A DNA stretch of 58,164 nt from Geopsychrobacter sp. (GTDB taxonomy: Bacteria; Desulfobacterota; Desulfuromonadia; Desulfuromonadales; Geopsychrobacteraceae). Below are positions 25,355 through 34,958 of the stretch, piece after piece. Under the pieces are notes generated by a model. The model worked only from the letters and a program-made list of their open reading frames with translations. It was not told the DNA's origin and made no database searches. The stretch lies in the NCBI GenBank assembly GCA_012974425.1, contig JAAXQE010000067.1, forward strand, positions 1-58,164, given 5' to 3'. The stretch's first letter is position 1. Each line of letters starts with the position of its first letter. A program made the translations under genes and the position numbers.

Positions 25355-25747
25355 TTATCCTCTATGAATTTGGATCTGTCCGCTGGCCAGCATGGAACTG
25401 AGCAATTTTTTTAACCATTTTTTAAGAATTGCACGACTGAATGGGGCGAGCAGCAAGAATCCACTCAAGTCGGTACAAAAGCCGGGTGTAAGGAGCAATA
25501 ATCCTCCCGAAAGAACCATTGCGCCATCGAGCAATTCTTCGGCCGGCATTCTCCCTTCCGCCATCTCCTGCTGTATTCTGCGCATCAAGGATATTCCTTG
25601 AGTTTTTGCCAGATGTGCTCCTGCAATTCCGGTCGCAAGGACCAGTAGAATTGTTAGGCCCAGACCGATTGTGTTTCCAACCGCCAGAAGGACATATATT
25701 TCCAGAACTGGAACAACAATAAACAGAAAAAGCAGCTTTATAAACAC
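25355..25747 (-). CDS. fxsA: FxsA family inner-membrane protein
   Basis: 130 aa. The family was named for suppressing F-plasmid exclusion of phage T7 in E. coli; the everyday role is unknown. Opens MFIKLLFLFIVVPVLEIYVL, with three to four hydrophobic segments and the central LATGIAGAHLAKTQG and LLLTPGFCTDLSGFLLL blocks typical of FxsA. Start is GTG 25747 with AAAGGA about 7 nt upstream. Convergent with murJ, with no clear terminator in the 30-bp gap. Lies 280 bp after mazG on the same strand. Confidence 0.88.
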   Translation of the reverse strand: MFIKLLFLFIVVPVLEIYVLLAVGNTIGLGLTILLVLATGIAGAHLAKTQGISLMRRIQQEMAEGRMPAEELLDGAMVLSGGLLLLTPGFCTDLSGFLLLAPFSRAILKKWLKKLLSSMLASGQIQIHRG

Positions 25748-26027
25748 CGGGAGTCCTTTAGTTGAGGTTAAGATTAAAATTCACCTAGGTGGTATTTGGT
25801 ATTTCATTATCTGTACTGGCATGAGCTCTAAGTGTTTGAAATGACAAGCATAAAAAAGTGATTAAAAATTGTGCAAGATGCTGGGGGCGCCGTTTTGTCT
25901 CATATTCTGAAGTTTGCTCACAGTCCTGTCAACAGGTTTTGAACAGTTGGCGTTGAAAAGAAGCTTACCCCCTTGAAAGATCGACATTTTTTGGTCTGTC
26001 AAGCTTTTTCGACCCTTTTTTTGAGGT

Positions 26028-26678
26028 TTATTGACATCCCTTTTGGTCTGCTTTTCGGAGAAGGTTCAGGGTGTAATTGCGCAGTGCCAGCTCGCTGTCT
26101 ATTCCTTGTTGTTGGGCAAGGTGAGCGAGATTGAATAGCTCCTCTGCAATCCTCTCCTCGGTGATATTTCCTGACAGCAAGTCGTTCAGTGTTTCTTGTT
26201 TGGGTATCCGTTTCTTTGTTTCCGGATTCTTGCTCAGGTGATGGCAATATTTGTCGGCTAGCTTGAGTGATGGTAGATTGTCGGGTTGGCGCGAAGCAAA
26301 GTCGGTCGCTTTGCCTTTCTCTTTGAGTTCCTGTTGCTTGATCTGTTCCCAGTCTGGATAATCCTTTATGTTTTCTTCAAGAGAAAAAATGTGCGGATGA
26401 CGGCGTTGCAGTTTACGATTAATCCCCTCGGCGACATCTCCGATACCAAACAGGCCTTTTTCGGAAAATATCTGTGCTTGAAAAATAACTTGCAGGAGCA
26501 GATCACCCAGTTCGGCGAGGATTTCACTGGTGTCACCTGCATCAATTGCGTCAATTAGTTCGTAGGCTTCTTCGAGGATGTAGGGGCGTAGGCTCTCTGG
26601 GGACTGCGCACGGTCCCATGCACAGCCCTTTTGCGAGCGAAGATGACGCATGGTTTTTATAAGCTCAGAAATTTGCAT
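26028..26678 (-). CDS. mazG: Nucleoside triphosphate pyrophosphohydrolase MazG
   Basis: 216 aa with two MazG folds. Hydrolyses (d)NTPs to monophosphates plus pyrophosphate, clearing odd nucleotides and, in E. coli, lowering (p)ppGpp. The N-terminal half has GCAWDRAQSPESLRPYILEE and the metal-binding EEAYE (36-40); the C-terminal half repeats the pattern in EERIAEELFNLAHLAQ. ATG 26678 is chosen because GAGGA lies just upstream and the family begins near MQISELIKTM; ATG 26696 is in frame. Downstream spacer 25748-26027 holds no gene or clear terminator that I can see. Confidence 0.92.
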   Translation of the reverse strand: MQISELIKTMRHLRSQKGCAWDRAQSPESLRPYILEEAYELIDAIDAGDTSEILAELGDLLLQVIFQAQIFSEKGLFGIGDVAEGINRKLQRRHPHIFSLEENIKDYPDWEQIKQQELKEKGKATDFASRQPDNLPSLKLADKYCHHLSKNPETKKRIPKQETLNDLLSGNITEERIAEELFNLAHLAQQQGIDSELALRNYTLNLLRKADQKGCQ

Positions 26679-26858
26679 TATTTCCTCAGTGGTCATTTGG
26701 GCCCTTCTTTCATTTTATGCACCATCAACTGGGTTGGGTGTTTATCGGGTTGGGATTCATATTCTGTCACGTTTGTGCAGGGAGGAGAATTGAAAATAAA
26801 TCCTTGCAAAGTGGTGGCTTATGGGCTATCAAGTACCGCCCGTTTTACTGGAATTTCC

Positions 26859-26886
26859 TTGACATTATTTAGTGTTTTTCTATAGT
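26859..26886 (+). promoter_or_regulatory. Promoter of the yceD-rpmF-plsX-fab operon
   Basis: Perfect TTGACA (26859-26864), 16-bp spacer, TATAGT (26881-26886), 28 bp before the yceD start. One of the strongest promoter matches in the window. The rest of spacer 26697-26913 holds only a short open frame with a good ribosome site (26790-26885), discussed under findings. Confidence 0.8.
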
Positions 26887-26913
26887 GTTGCGTTTTGTCT
26901 TGAGGTTGAGTAG

Positions 26914-27459
26914 GTGAGATTGTTAGTAGAAAAAATCACAGATATTAGTAAGTCTTATATGCTTAGTCTGACAGTCGAAGAGTTAAACTCTCAACTGAAG
27001 TTGACTCAGGCTGCGACCACTGATCTTTTTGCCAGCGATGCTTTGATCAACTATCGGTTGTCACGCGTTAAGGGCAGGCTTTTGTTGGATGGTGATCTGA
27101 GTGCAGATTTGTCTTTGCAATGTGGTCGTTGTCTGACAGGAATTGGTGGGCGTCTCAATGAAACATTCTCTGTCGCGTTGAATATTGTCGACAGTGATGA
27201 GATCCTTGAGGAGGAATTGGAGCTGGATGATGATCAGATTAATACCATCGTTCAAGTAGAGGGCAAGATTGAACTGTTGCCGATTCTCACTGAGCAACTT
27301 TTCATGTCTCTTCCAATCCACAATCTCTGTCGCGAGGATTGCTCGGGCCTTTGCCCTAGTTGTGGTATAGATCTGAATAAGAATAAGTGTACATGTGAAC
27401 CCAAGGTTTTTAATAATCGCTTTGGAAAGTTGAAGGATCTTAAGCTGGATCCCTCGTAA
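26914..27459 (+). CDS. yceD: YceD/DUF177 family protein
   Basis: 181 aa. Family found beside rpmF across bacteria and linked to 23S rRNA metabolism. LSADLSLQCGRCL and the C-terminal zinc-like set CREDCSGLCPSCGIDLN, ending CTC, mark it. Start is GTG 26914 with a GAGG-type site upstream. First gene of the L32/fatty-acid operon. The family call is firm from sequence plus position; the mechanism is not established by anything here. Confidence 0.9.
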   Translation: MRLLVEKITDISKSYMLSLTVEELNSQLKLTQAATTDLFASDALINYRLSRVKGRLLLDGDLSADLSLQCGRCLTGIGGRLNETFSVALNIVDSDEILEEELELDDDQINTIVQVEGKIELLPILTEQLFMSLPIHNLCREDCSGLCPSCGIDLNKNKCTCEPKVFNNRFGKLKDLKLDPS

Positions 27460-27517
27460 GATAAATAGACCGCTAAACCCTGTGCTGTCCTCTGCACTGG
27501 GGAAAGCTAATAAGCAA

Positions 27518-27534
27518 TGGTCGAATTTCGACCA
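27518..27534. promoter_or_regulatory. Perfect inverted repeat ahead of rpmF
   Basis: TGGTCGAA, one central base, TTCGACCA: two perfect 8-bp arms, ending 19 bp before the rpmF ATG. As RNA it can fold as a 6-bp stem with a 5-nt loop followed by GTTTT. It could be an operator for a dimeric repressor or a weak attenuator; the sequence alone does not decide. Confidence 0.55.
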
Positions 27535-27553
27535 GTTTTAAGGAGATACAACA

Positions 27554-27736
27554 ATGGCAGTACCGAAGAAGAAAACCTCGAAATCAAAAAAGAACATGCG
27601 TCGCTCACATGACTCGATCTCCGCACCGGGCATTTCGACCTGCTCTCAATGTCAGGAGCCAAAACTCCCTCATCGTGTTTGTGCTAACTGTGGCACTTAC
27701 AAGGGCAAAGAAATCATTACCGATTCCAGTATCTAG
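27554..27736 (+). CDS. rpmF: 50S ribosomal protein L32
   Basis: 60 aa. Starts [20 protein letters not shown], the usual L32 opening, with a zinc ribbon: CSQC and CANC, followed by GTYKGKEI. Preceded by AAGGAGATA. In the operon yceD-rpmF-plsX-fab, which ties ribosome production to membrane lipid synthesis in many bacteria. Confidence 0.97.
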   Translation: MAVPKKKTSKSKKNMRRSHDSISAPGISTCSQCQEPKLPHRVCANCGTYKGKEIITDSSI

Positions 27737-27760
27737 ATATAGCGACTGCTCATTTAAGTC

Positions 27761-28747
27761 ATGAATATCAAAGTAGCAGTTGATGCGATGGGTGGGGACT
27801 TTGCTCCGGTTTCTGAAGTAGCCGGAGCTGTCGCTGCCTGTCAACGTTGGGGTTGTGAAGTCGTGCTGGTTGGCGATGAGACCCTTTTGCGAGCTGAACT
27901 GGCGAAGCACCAGACCGATGGATTGAAGATTACGATTCATCACGCCAGCCAGGTTGTGGGGATGGAAGATTCCGCCTCGGATGCGGTTCGCAAAAAGAAA
28001 GATTCCTCGATACGTGTTGCTTTCGATCTGGTCAAGAGCGGAGACGCTCATGCTGTTGTCAGTACTGGTAACTCTGGTGCGACTATGGCCGCTGGAATGT
28101 TTGTTCTAAGACGTGTCAAGGGAATCGATCGGCCTGCAATCGGGACCCTGCTGCCAAATGTCAAGGGGATGACGTTGGTTCTCGATATGGGTGCTAACGT
28201 TGATTGCAAACCCTTGAATCTGCAACAATTTGCCATCATGGGCAGTTTGTATATGCAGCACGTTGTCGGGATCAAGGCGCCACGCATCGGTCTTCTTTCC
28301 AATGGCGAAGAAGAAAAAAAGGGGACTGAACTAACCCGTGAAGCCCATCGGCTGCTGTCTGAGACTGAGATCAACTATGTTGGCAACGTTGAGGGTGGAG
28401 ACGTCTTTAACGGTGCGGTTGACGTGGTCGTTTGCGATGGTTTTGTCGGAAATGTCTTGCTGAAGGTTTCTGAAGGGCTGGCTGTTGCAATGACCAGCAT
28501 GCTAAGGTCCGAGATAGAGAGTCGCTTTCTGTCAAAATTGGGGGCTCTCCTGAGTCGCAGTGCGTTTCGTGCTTTCAAGAAGAAGGTCGATCCCTGTGAG
28601 TATGGCGGTGCGCCCTTGTTGGGTCTAGCCGGGACCGGTGTTGTTTGTCATGGCAAGGCAACCCCTCTGGCGATTGCGATTGCGATTCGTCAGGCCCATG
28701 AATTCGCCGGTATCAAGATCGAAGAGAAGCTGGCTCACTCTATCTAG
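27761..28747 (+). CDS. plsX: Phosphate acyltransferase PlsX
   Basis: 328 aa; turns acyl-ACP plus phosphate into acyl-phosphate, the substrate of PlsY in phospholipid synthesis. The N-terminal [12 protein letters not shown] is the family signature; [12 protein letters not shown] and [19 protein letters not shown] follow. Peripheral membrane enzyme, length usual. Starts 24 bp after rpmF and leads into the fab genes, fitting its place as the branch point from fatty acid to phospholipid. Confidence 0.97.
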   Translation: MNIKVAVDAMGGDFAPVSEVAGAVAACQRWGCEVVLVGDETLLRAELAKHQTDGLKITIHHASQVVGMEDSASDAVRKKKDSSIRVAFDLVKSGDAHAVVSTGNSGATMAAGMFVLRRVKGIDRPAIGTLLPNVKGMTLVLDMGANVDCKPLNLQQFAIMGSLYMQHVVGIKAPRIGLLSNGEEEKKGTELTREAHRLLSETEINYVGNVEGGDVFNGAVDVVVCDGFVGNVLLKVSEGLAVAMTSMLRSEIESRFLSKLGALLSRSAFRAFKKKVDPCEYGGAPLLGLAGTGVVCHGKATPLAIAIAIRQAHEFAGIKIEEKLAHSI

Positions 28748-28791
28748 GATATGGTCTTGCCAGGTTAAGGCAGGATCTAGGGAGATTTGCT

Positions 28792-29775
28792 GTGATCAGA
28801 GCTCGTATTACGGGTACCGGTTCTTATATGCCGGAAAATATCCGGACCAACTTCGATATCGAGAAGATGGTCGACACCACCAATGATTGGATCGTTGCTC
28901 GCACCGGGATTAATGAACGCCGGATTGCTGCCGAGGGTGAATATACCTCCGATATGGCAACTCGTGCCGCTGAACGCGCCCTTGAGATGGCAGGTATTTC
29001 TGCCAGTGAGATTGATCTAATTGTCCTTGGCACCATTACTGGTGATTATCCCTGGCCTGCGACAGCCTGTATCGTGCAGAATAATTTAGCTGCAAATAAC
29101 GCTCATGCCTACGATATCTCTGCGGCATGTAGCGGTTTTGTCTATGCGCTTGGTTGTGCCAGTGATTTTTTGCAGGCCGGGCGCGGCAAGAAAGCCTTGG
29201 TTATTGGCGCTGAGACCCTGAGTCGCATCGTTGATTGGACCGATCGGAATACCTGTGTCCTCTTTGGTGATGGCGCCGGGGCTGTCGTTCTTGAAACGAC
29301 TGAGGAGTCTGATTTCGGCATCCTTTCATCTCACATGCATTCCGATGGCAGCTATCTCGATCTCCTCTATCAACCTGGCTTCGGTACCCGGATGACTCCG
29401 AGTGCCGAGAATATTGATAACCGTTCAGCGTACTTGAAAATGCAGGGCAATGAAGTCTTTAAGGTTGCTGTCCGTTCGCTGACCGATGTTTCACTGGAGG
29501 CACTCGAAGCTAACGGTATGAGCGCCAGTGATGTTTCGCTGTTTATCCCCCATCAGGCCAATAAGCGTATCCTTGAAGCGACAGCTAAACGGATTAAGCT
29601 GGACGATGATCAGGTCTATATAAATGTCCATAAGTATGGCAATACATCTGGTGCAACTATCCCGGTTGCTATGGATGAAGCCAATCGTGCCGGCATGCTT
29701 AAGTCGGGCGATATTGTGCTCTTGTCGGCCTTCGGCGGTGGATTTACCTGGGGTTCAACTCTGATTCGCTGGTAA
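28792..29775 (+). CDS. fabH: 3-oxoacyl-ACP synthase III
   Basis: 327 aa; condenses acetyl-CoA with malonyl-ACP to start fatty-acid synthesis. Catalytic triad: Cys113 (SAACSGFVYAL), His in PHQANKRI and Asn in NTSGATIP. Start is GTG 28792, preceded by GGGAG. Follows plsX by 44 bp and precedes fabD, the standard order. Complete. Confidence 0.97.
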   Translation: MIRARITGTGSYMPENIRTNFDIEKMVDTTNDWIVARTGINERRIAAEGEYTSDMATRAAERALEMAGISASEIDLIVLGTITGDYPWPATACIVQNNLAANNAHAYDISAACSGFVYALGCASDFLQAGRGKKALVIGAETLSRIVDWTDRNTCVLFGDGAGAVVLETTEESDFGILSSHMHSDGSYLDLLYQPGFGTRMTPSAENIDNRSAYLKMQGNEVFKVAVRSLTDVSLEALEANGMSASDVSLFIPHQANKRILEATAKRIKLDDDQVYINVHKYGNTSGATIPVAMDEANRAGMLKSGDIVLLSAFGGGFTWGSTLIRW

Positions 29776-29806
29776 TCTTACTAATTAAATCAACAGGACT
29801 ACACTG

Positions 29807-30727
29807 ATGATCGCATTTCTTTTTCCCGGTCAGGGTTCGCAATATCCTGGCATGGGTAAACAACTGGTCGAGAATTTTACACTTGCCCGCCAGACCTACG
29901 AAGAAGCCAGTGATGCAATCGGCTTTGATATGGCCGCACTCTGCTTTGAGGGGAGTGAGGCTGACCTGCGCCTGACGGCAAATACCCAACCCGCAATTTT
30001 AACGACAAGTATCGCCACATTACGTATCCTTGAGCAGGAAACAGGTCTTGTTTCTGGTTGTGCTGCGGGCCATTCGCTAGGAGAATTTTCAGCCTTGGTT
30101 GCGGTTGGAGCGCTCCATTTTTCAGATGCGGTTAAGACTGTACGTCAACGCGGCACCTTTATGCAGGACGCTGTGCCGGTTGGAGTTGGTGCGATGGCGG
30201 CTGTCATGGGCGTTGAGCGTGTGCCGCTTGAGCAGATTTGTCTCAAGGCCGCTGAGGGTGAGATTGTTGCCCCGGCCAATTTTAACAGTCCTGGGCAGAT
30301 AGTTATTGCGGGTCACGCAGCGGCTGTCGAGCGTGCGATTGTTCTGGCCAGGGAACAAGGTGCTAAGAGAGCCATGCTGTTACCGGTCAGTGCCCCTTTC
30401 CATTCGGCATTGATGCAACCTGCGGCCGAGCGGCTGGAAGATGTTCTTGCGCCACTTGAGATCGGCACTTTCCGTTGTCCAGTGGTTGGAAATGTCGAAG
30501 CGACCAATTATTCCGACCCGCAGCGGGTCAAGGATCTCTTGGTCAAGCAGGTTTGCTCGGCAGTCCGTTGGGATGAGTCTGTGCTTGAGATGGATCGCAG
30601 TGGCGTGACGCGTTATATTGAAATAGGTCCCGGCAAAGTTCTCTGTGGTCTGGTTAAACGCATCGTTAAGCGGAGTGACACCGCTCAGCTTGATTCGGTT
30701 GATACTCTTGCAAAGTTGGCCCTTTAG
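29807..30727 (+). CDS. fabD: Malonyl-CoA:ACP transacylase
   Basis: 306 aa; loads malonyl groups onto ACP. GQGSQYPGMG (8-17) and the nucleophile Ser90 in GHSLGEF are clear, with a His in SAPFHSALM. ATG 29807, with CAGGA upstream. Fourth catalytic step gene of the operon, 31 bp after fabH. Confidence 0.97.
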   Translation: MIAFLFPGQGSQYPGMGKQLVENFTLARQTYEEASDAIGFDMAALCFEGSEADLRLTANTQPAILTTSIATLRILEQETGLVSGCAAGHSLGEFSALVAVGALHFSDAVKTVRQRGTFMQDAVPVGVGAMAAVMGVERVPLEQICLKAAEGEIVAPANFNSPGQIVIAGHAAAVERAIVLAREQGAKRAMLLPVSAPFHSALMQPAAERLEDVLAPLEIGTFRCPVVGNVEATNYSDPQRVKDLLVKQVCSAVRWDESVLEMDRSGVTRYIEIGPGKVLCGLVKRIVKRSDTAQLDSVDTLAKLAL

Positions 30728-30763
30728 TCCTTTTGTTAGCCTCTGATTCGGGGAGCAAATATT

Positions 30764-31501
30764 ATGCTGGAAGGTAAGATTGCGATCGTCACGGGTGCTT
30801 CGCGTGGAATTGGTCGCTGTACCGCTCTGGAGCTGGCCAAAAGCGGCGCTGATCTGGTTGTTTGTGCCAGGTCTGAGGCTCCACTTAACGAGCTGGTTGC
30901 CGAGATTGAGGCCATGGGCCGCAAGGCTCTGGCCGTTGTGGTTGACGTAGTTAACCCAACGGATGTCGCTAACCTGATCGAACAGGCCCTTGCAACTTTT
31001 GGCAGGATCGATATCCTTGTCAACAATGCCGGGATTACGCGTGACGGACTCTTGTTGCGCATGAAAGATGCTGACTGGGATGCGGTCCTCGATACAAATC
31101 TCAAGAGTGCTTTTCTGTTGACACGTGCCGTCGCGAAGTCCATGAGTAAACAGCGCAGCGGAAGAATTATCAATATTTCATCGGTCGTTGGTGAAATGGG
31201 GAACCCGGGACAGGCTAATTACAGTGCCAGCAAGGCTGGACTGATTGGCTTGACCAAGTCGGTTGCCCGTGAACTGGCGCGCCGCAGCGTAACTGTTAAT
31301 GCGATAACACCCGGCTTTATTGAAACGGACATGACCGAGGACCTTGATGGGAAGGCACGAGCCGAGCTAGCCTCGCAGATCCCCCTCGGTCGTCTTGGTG
31401 GCGCAGAAGAGATCGCTCATGCCGTTATCTATCTCGCTTCGGATCGGGCCGGTTATGTAACCGGACAGGTTCTCGGCGTTAACGGCGGTATGTATATGTA
31501 A
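30764..31501 (+). CDS. fabG: 3-oxoacyl-ACP reductase
   Basis: 245 aa short-chain dehydrogenase using NADPH. The cofactor motif TGASRGIG is at 10-17; NNAGITRD, the active Ser (ISSVVGEMGNPGQ) and YSASKAGL follow; it ends GQVLGVNGGMYM as FabG does. Position between fabD and acpP supports FabG over other short-chain dehydrogenases. Confidence 0.96.
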   Translation: MLEGKIAIVTGASRGIGRCTALELAKSGADLVVCARSEAPLNELVAEIEAMGRKALAVVVDVVNPTDVANLIEQALATFGRIDILVNNAGITRDGLLLRMKDADWDAVLDTNLKSAFLLTRAVAKSMSKQRSGRIINISSVVGEMGNPGQANYSASKAGLIGLTKSVARELARRSVTVNAITPGFIETDMTEDLDGKARAELASQIPLGRLGGAEEIAHAVIYLASDRAGYVTGQVLGVNGGMYM

Positions 31502-31574
31502 CACTGATCATTATACGATCAAAACTTAGTCTATCTGACCTTTTATAGGTCTCAACGAAACAGGAGAAAAGCAA

Positions 31575-31808
31575 ATGGCTTCTATTGAAGAGCGCGTAAA
31601 ACAAATTGTTGCCGAGCAACTTGGTGTTGATGAGGATCAGGTCACCAATCAGGCTGCATTTATGGATGATCTTGGTGCCGACTCCCTGGATACCGTAGAA
31701 CTGGTCATGGCACTCGAAGAGGAGTTCGATGTCGAGATCTCCGACGAAGATGCCGAGAAGATCCAGAAGGTTCAGGACGCAGTTGATTATATCAACAAGT
31801 CTTCCTGA
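31575..31808 (+). CDS. acpP: Acyl carrier protein
   Basis: 77 aa, acidic. The phosphopantetheine attachment Ser37 sits in [16 protein letters not shown] lies about 10 nt before the ATG. A strong terminator-like hairpin follows directly, so acpP is probably made in excess of fabF, as is common. Confidence 0.97.
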   Translation: MASIEERVKQIVAEQLGVDEDQVTNQAAFMDDLGADSLDTVELVMALEEEFDVEISDEDAEKIQKVQDAVDYINKSS

Positions 31809-31818
31809 TTGATTGAGA

Positions 31819-31854
31819 CCGGGAGCAGATAGGCTCTGCTCCCGGTTCTTTCGA
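31819..31854 (+). terminator. Strong hairpin between acpP and fabF
   Basis: Perfect 12-bp stem ACCGGGAGCAGA / TCTGCTCCCGGT with a 5-nt loop (31819-31847), then TCTTTC. The U-run is broken, so read-through into fabF is likely. It may also protect the 3' end of the acpP message. Confidence 0.75.
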
Positions 31855-31925
31855 CCCGCCATGCTCGTACTCAATGAGTATGGCAATATATAACCATTCC
31901 CTTTTAAACAGGAAAAGAGAGTCAC

Positions 31926-33158
31926 ATGCGTAGAGTTGTTGTGACCGGTGTCGGGATCGTTTCTCCCCTGGGAACCGGTGTAGAAAAGACATGGGATGCC
32001 CTGATCGCTGGCCGTTCCGGCATTGACAAGATTACTCGTTTTGACGCTTCAAACCTGCCAACCCAGATCGCTGCTGAGGTTAAGGATTTTGTTGCCGAGG
32101 ACTATATTGATAAAAAAGAGATCAAGAAGATGGACCTCTTTATTCAATACGGTCTGGCGGCTAGCCAGGAAGCGCTTGAAGATTCTGGGCTGGAAATTAA
32201 TGATGAGAATGCCGAGCGTGTCGGCGTGATCGTCGGCTCCGGACTCGGTGGTCTGCCGACCATCGAAAAGTACCACTCAGCCTTAGTTGAGCGTGGGTAC
32301 AAAAAGATTTCCCCCTTCTTTATCCCGATGCTGATTATCAATTTGGCCCCCGGCCACATTTCGATTCGCTTCGGGGCCAAGGGGCCGAATGTCTCATCCG
32401 TATCGGCCTGTGCGTCCGGCACTCACTCGATCGGCGAAGCTTACCATGTGATTGCGCGTGGCGATGCTGACGCGATGTTCGCCGGTGGGACCGAGTCGAC
32501 GATTACCGAGCTGGCGATTGGTGGCTTCAACGTCATGAAGGCTCTCTCGACCCGCAATGACGACCCGCAAGGTGCCAGCCGTCCTTTTGATAAGGGCCGC
32601 GATGGTTTTGTTATGGGTGAAGGCGCCGGTATCCTGATTCTTGAAGAGTATGAGCAGGCCAAGGCCCGTGGAGCCAAGATCTACTGTGAGATCCTTGGCT
32701 ACGGTGCCAGTGCCGATGCCCATCATCTTACCCAACCCGCTGCCGGTGGAGAAGGTGCCGCGCGCTGTATTAATATGGCCCTCAAAAATGCCAAGCTTAA
32801 TCCGCAAGATGTCGATTACATCAATGCGCATGGTACCTCGACCCATTTCAATGATCTCTACGAAACCATGGCGATTAAATCGGTTCTTGGCGAGCACGCC
32901 AAGAAGGTTATGGTGAATTCGATCAAGAGTATGACCGGTCATGGTCTGGGTGCCGCGGGTGGGATTGAAGGCGCCGTCTGTGCCTTGGCAATGGATCGTG
33001 GCATCTCACCACCGACGATCAATCAGCTCGAATCCGACCCTGATTGTGATCTCGATTACGTACCGAATAAGGCCCGCGAGGCTACGATCAATGTCGCCCT
33101 CTCGAATTCTTTCGGTTTCGGTGGCACAAACGCAACCCTGGCATTGCGTAAGATTTGA
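31926..33158 (+). CDS. fabF: 3-oxoacyl-ACP synthase II
   Basis: 410 aa; elongates acyl chains with malonyl-ACP. Active Cys162 in [11 protein letters not shown], the first His in [11 protein letters not shown], the second in [11 protein letters not shown], and a C-terminal [10 protein letters not shown]. The ATG has AGAGAG upstream. Last fab gene of the operon, after the acpP terminator. Confidence 0.97.
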   Translation: MRRVVVTGVGIVSPLGTGVEKTWDALIAGRSGIDKITRFDASNLPTQIAAEVKDFVAEDYIDKKEIKKMDLFIQYGLAASQEALEDSGLEINDENAERVGVIVGSGLGGLPTIEKYHSALVERGYKKISPFFIPMLIINLAPGHISIRFGAKGPNVSSVSACASGTHSIGEAYHVIARGDADAMFAGGTESTITELAIGGFNVMKALSTRNDDPQGASRPFDKGRDGFVMGEGAGILILEEYEQAKARGAKIYCEILGYGASADAHHLTQPAAGGEGAARCINMALKNAKLNPQDVDYINAHGTSTHFNDLYETMAIKSVLGEHAKKVMVNSIKSMTGHGLGAAGGIEGAVCALAMDRGISPPTINQLESDPDCDLDYVPNKAREATINVALSNSFGFGGTNATLALRKI

Positions 33159-33166
33159 GGTCGATG

Positions 33167-33610
33167 ATGATAGCAGTCGGAAGTGACCACGGTGGCCTTG
33201 AGCTCAAGCAGGCTATCTGCGAAATGCTGCAAACACGTGGCCTTGAATTCAGTGATTTGGGGCCGTTCAATGAGAGTTCAGTCGATTATCCTGAATTTGG
33301 TAAAAAGGTTGCAACTGCTGTCGCCGCTGGTGAATTTGAATCCGGTATCCTGATCTGTGGCACCGGGATCGGGATGTCGATTGCGGCCAATAAGGTCGAT
33401 GGCGTTCGGGCTGCACTGGTTCATGACCCTTTCACTGCGCAGATGGCCAAGGAACATAATAATGCCAATGTGCTGGTATTGGGTGGCCGCGTACTAAGTG
33501 TTGAGCTGGGCTGTCAATTGGTTGAGGTTTGGCTTGACAGCAACTTTGAGGGCGGTCGCCATCAGATGCGACTCGACAAGATTCATCGGATCGAAGCTGA
33601 TCGAAAATAA
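33167..33610 (+). CDS. rpiB: Ribose-5-phosphate isomerase B
   Basis: 147 aa. Interconverts ribose 5-phosphate and ribulose 5-phosphate. GSDHGG (5-10), the catalytic Cys64 in LICGTGIGMS, and the EHNNANVLVLGGR block. Three starts are close: TTG 33155 overlapping the fabF stop, ATG 33164 and ATG 33167; the last gives the family's N-terminus and the best spacing to GAGG at 33157-33160. Supplies pentose phosphate next to glyA and the riboflavin genes. Confidence 0.94.
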   Translation: MIAVGSDHGGLELKQAICEMLQTRGLEFSDLGPFNESSVDYPEFGKKVATAVAAGEFESGILICGTGIGMSIAANKVDGVRAALVHDPFTAQMAKEHNNANVLVLGGRVLSVELGCQLVEVWLDSNFEGGRHQMRLDKIHRIEADRK

Positions 33611-33633
33611 ACTTTTACATGTTATGTTCCTTG

Positions 33634-33655
33634 CGGGGCGGCTTTGTCCGCCCCG
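33634..33655 (+). other. GC-rich hairpin between rpiB and glyA
   Basis: CGGGGCGG, loop CTTTGT, CCGCCCCG: perfect 8-bp stem. No U-run follows, so it is not a typical intrinsic terminator; it could pause transcription or stabilise the rpiB 3' end. Confidence 0.6.
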
Positions 33656-33694
33656 TATCAATTCTAAATCGCTAGAGGTCGGAGACTAAAGAGA

Positions 33695-34948
33695 ATGACT
33701 GAGAAATCCCTTGCCGAGTTTGATCCTGAAATCGCAGCAACAATCGCAGAAGAGACTGCCCGTCAGGAATATAGTCTTGAATTTATCGCTTCGGAAAACT
33801 TCGTCAGTGAAGCTGTGCTTGAGGCTCAGGGTTCGGTTCTGACCAACAAGTATGCCGAAGGCTACCCCGGCAAGCGGTACTATGGTGGCTGTGAAGTCGT
33901 CGACAAGGCCGAACAACTTGCTATCGACCGTGCCAAGGAACTCTTCGGTGCCGAACATGTCAACGTTCAGGCTCATTCCGGTTCTCAGGCGAATATGGCG
34001 GTCTATATGGCTGTTTGCAAGCCTGGCGACACCGTACTCGGCATGAATCTGGCTCATGGTGGTCACCTGACCCATGGTTCCCCGGTCAATTTTTCTGGAA
34101 AACTCTATAATATTGTCGCCTATGGTGTTAAGCCAGACACCGGTACCATCGACTATGAAGAGGTAGAAAAATTAGCGCGAGAGCACAAGCCGAAACTGAT
34201 CGTGGTTGGTGCCAGTGCCTATACCCGGATCATCGATTTCGCTGCCTTCCGCCGGATTGCCGATGAGGTTGGCGCCGTGGTGATGGTCGATATGGCGCAT
34301 ATCGCCGGGCTTGTCGCGGGCGGTCAGCACCCGAACCCGGTTCCCTATGCCGAATTCGTCACCACCACGACTCACAAGACTCTGCGTGGGCCGCGTGGCG
34401 GGATGATTATGTGCACCGAGGAATGGGCTAAGAAGCTGAACAGCAATATCTTCCCCGGTATCCAGGGTGGTCCGCTGATGCATGTAATTGCTGCCAAGGC
34501 GGTTTCTTTCAAGGAAGCCCTGAGCCCTGAATTCAAGGAGTATGCCGGGCAGGTTGTTGCAAACGCCAAGACCCTGGCCGTCGAACTGGTCAAGCGTGGC
34601 TATAACCTGGTCTCTGGTGGTACGGATAACCATTTGATGTTGCTTGACTTCACCGGTACCGAAATTACCGGCAAGGTGGCTGAAGCGACCCTCGAGAGAG
34701 CCGGGATCACGGTCAACAAGAATGCCGTTCCTTTCGATACGCGTTCCCCCTTTGTCACCAGTGGTGTGCGGATCGGTACTCCGGCGACTACGACGCGTGG
34801 CCTCAGGGAGGCTGAAATGGTCCAGGTTGCAAAGTGGATTGATCGCGCCTTGAATGCCATCGATGATGAGTCGGCCCTCGAAGCAATTCGTGCTGAAGTC
34901 AAGGAACTCTGTTTGCGTTTTCCTCTCTACGCACACCGTCTGGTTTAG
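33695..34948 (+). CDS. glyA: Serine hydroxymethyltransferase
   Basis: 417 aa PLP enzyme converting serine and tetrahydrofolate to glycine and methylene-THF. K228 in [13 protein letters not shown] binds [14 protein letters not shown] and [12 protein letters not shown] near the N-terminus are family hallmarks. The one-carbon units feed thymidylate and purines, fitting the dCMP deaminase and nrdR genes that follow. Confidence 0.97.
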   Translation: MTEKSLAEFDPEIAATIAEETARQEYSLEFIASENFVSEAVLEAQGSVLTNKYAEGYPGKRYYGGCEVVDKAEQLAIDRAKELFGAEHVNVQAHSGSQANMAVYMAVCKPGDTVLGMNLAHGGHLTHGSPVNFSGKLYNIVAYGVKPDTGTIDYEEVEKLAREHKPKLIVVGASAYTRIIDFAAFRRIADEVGAVVMVDMAHIAGLVAGGQHPNPVPYAEFVTTTTHKTLRGPRGGMIMCTEEWAKKLNSNIFPGIQGGPLMHVIAAKAVSFKEALSPEFKEYAGQVVANAKTLAVELVKRGYNLVSGGTDNHLMLLDFTGTEITGKVAEATLERAGITVNKNAVPFDTRSPFVTSGVRIGTPATTTRGLREAEMVQVAKWIDRALNAIDDESALEAIRAEVKELCLRFPLYAHRLV

Positions 34949-34958
34949 GACTTAAACC

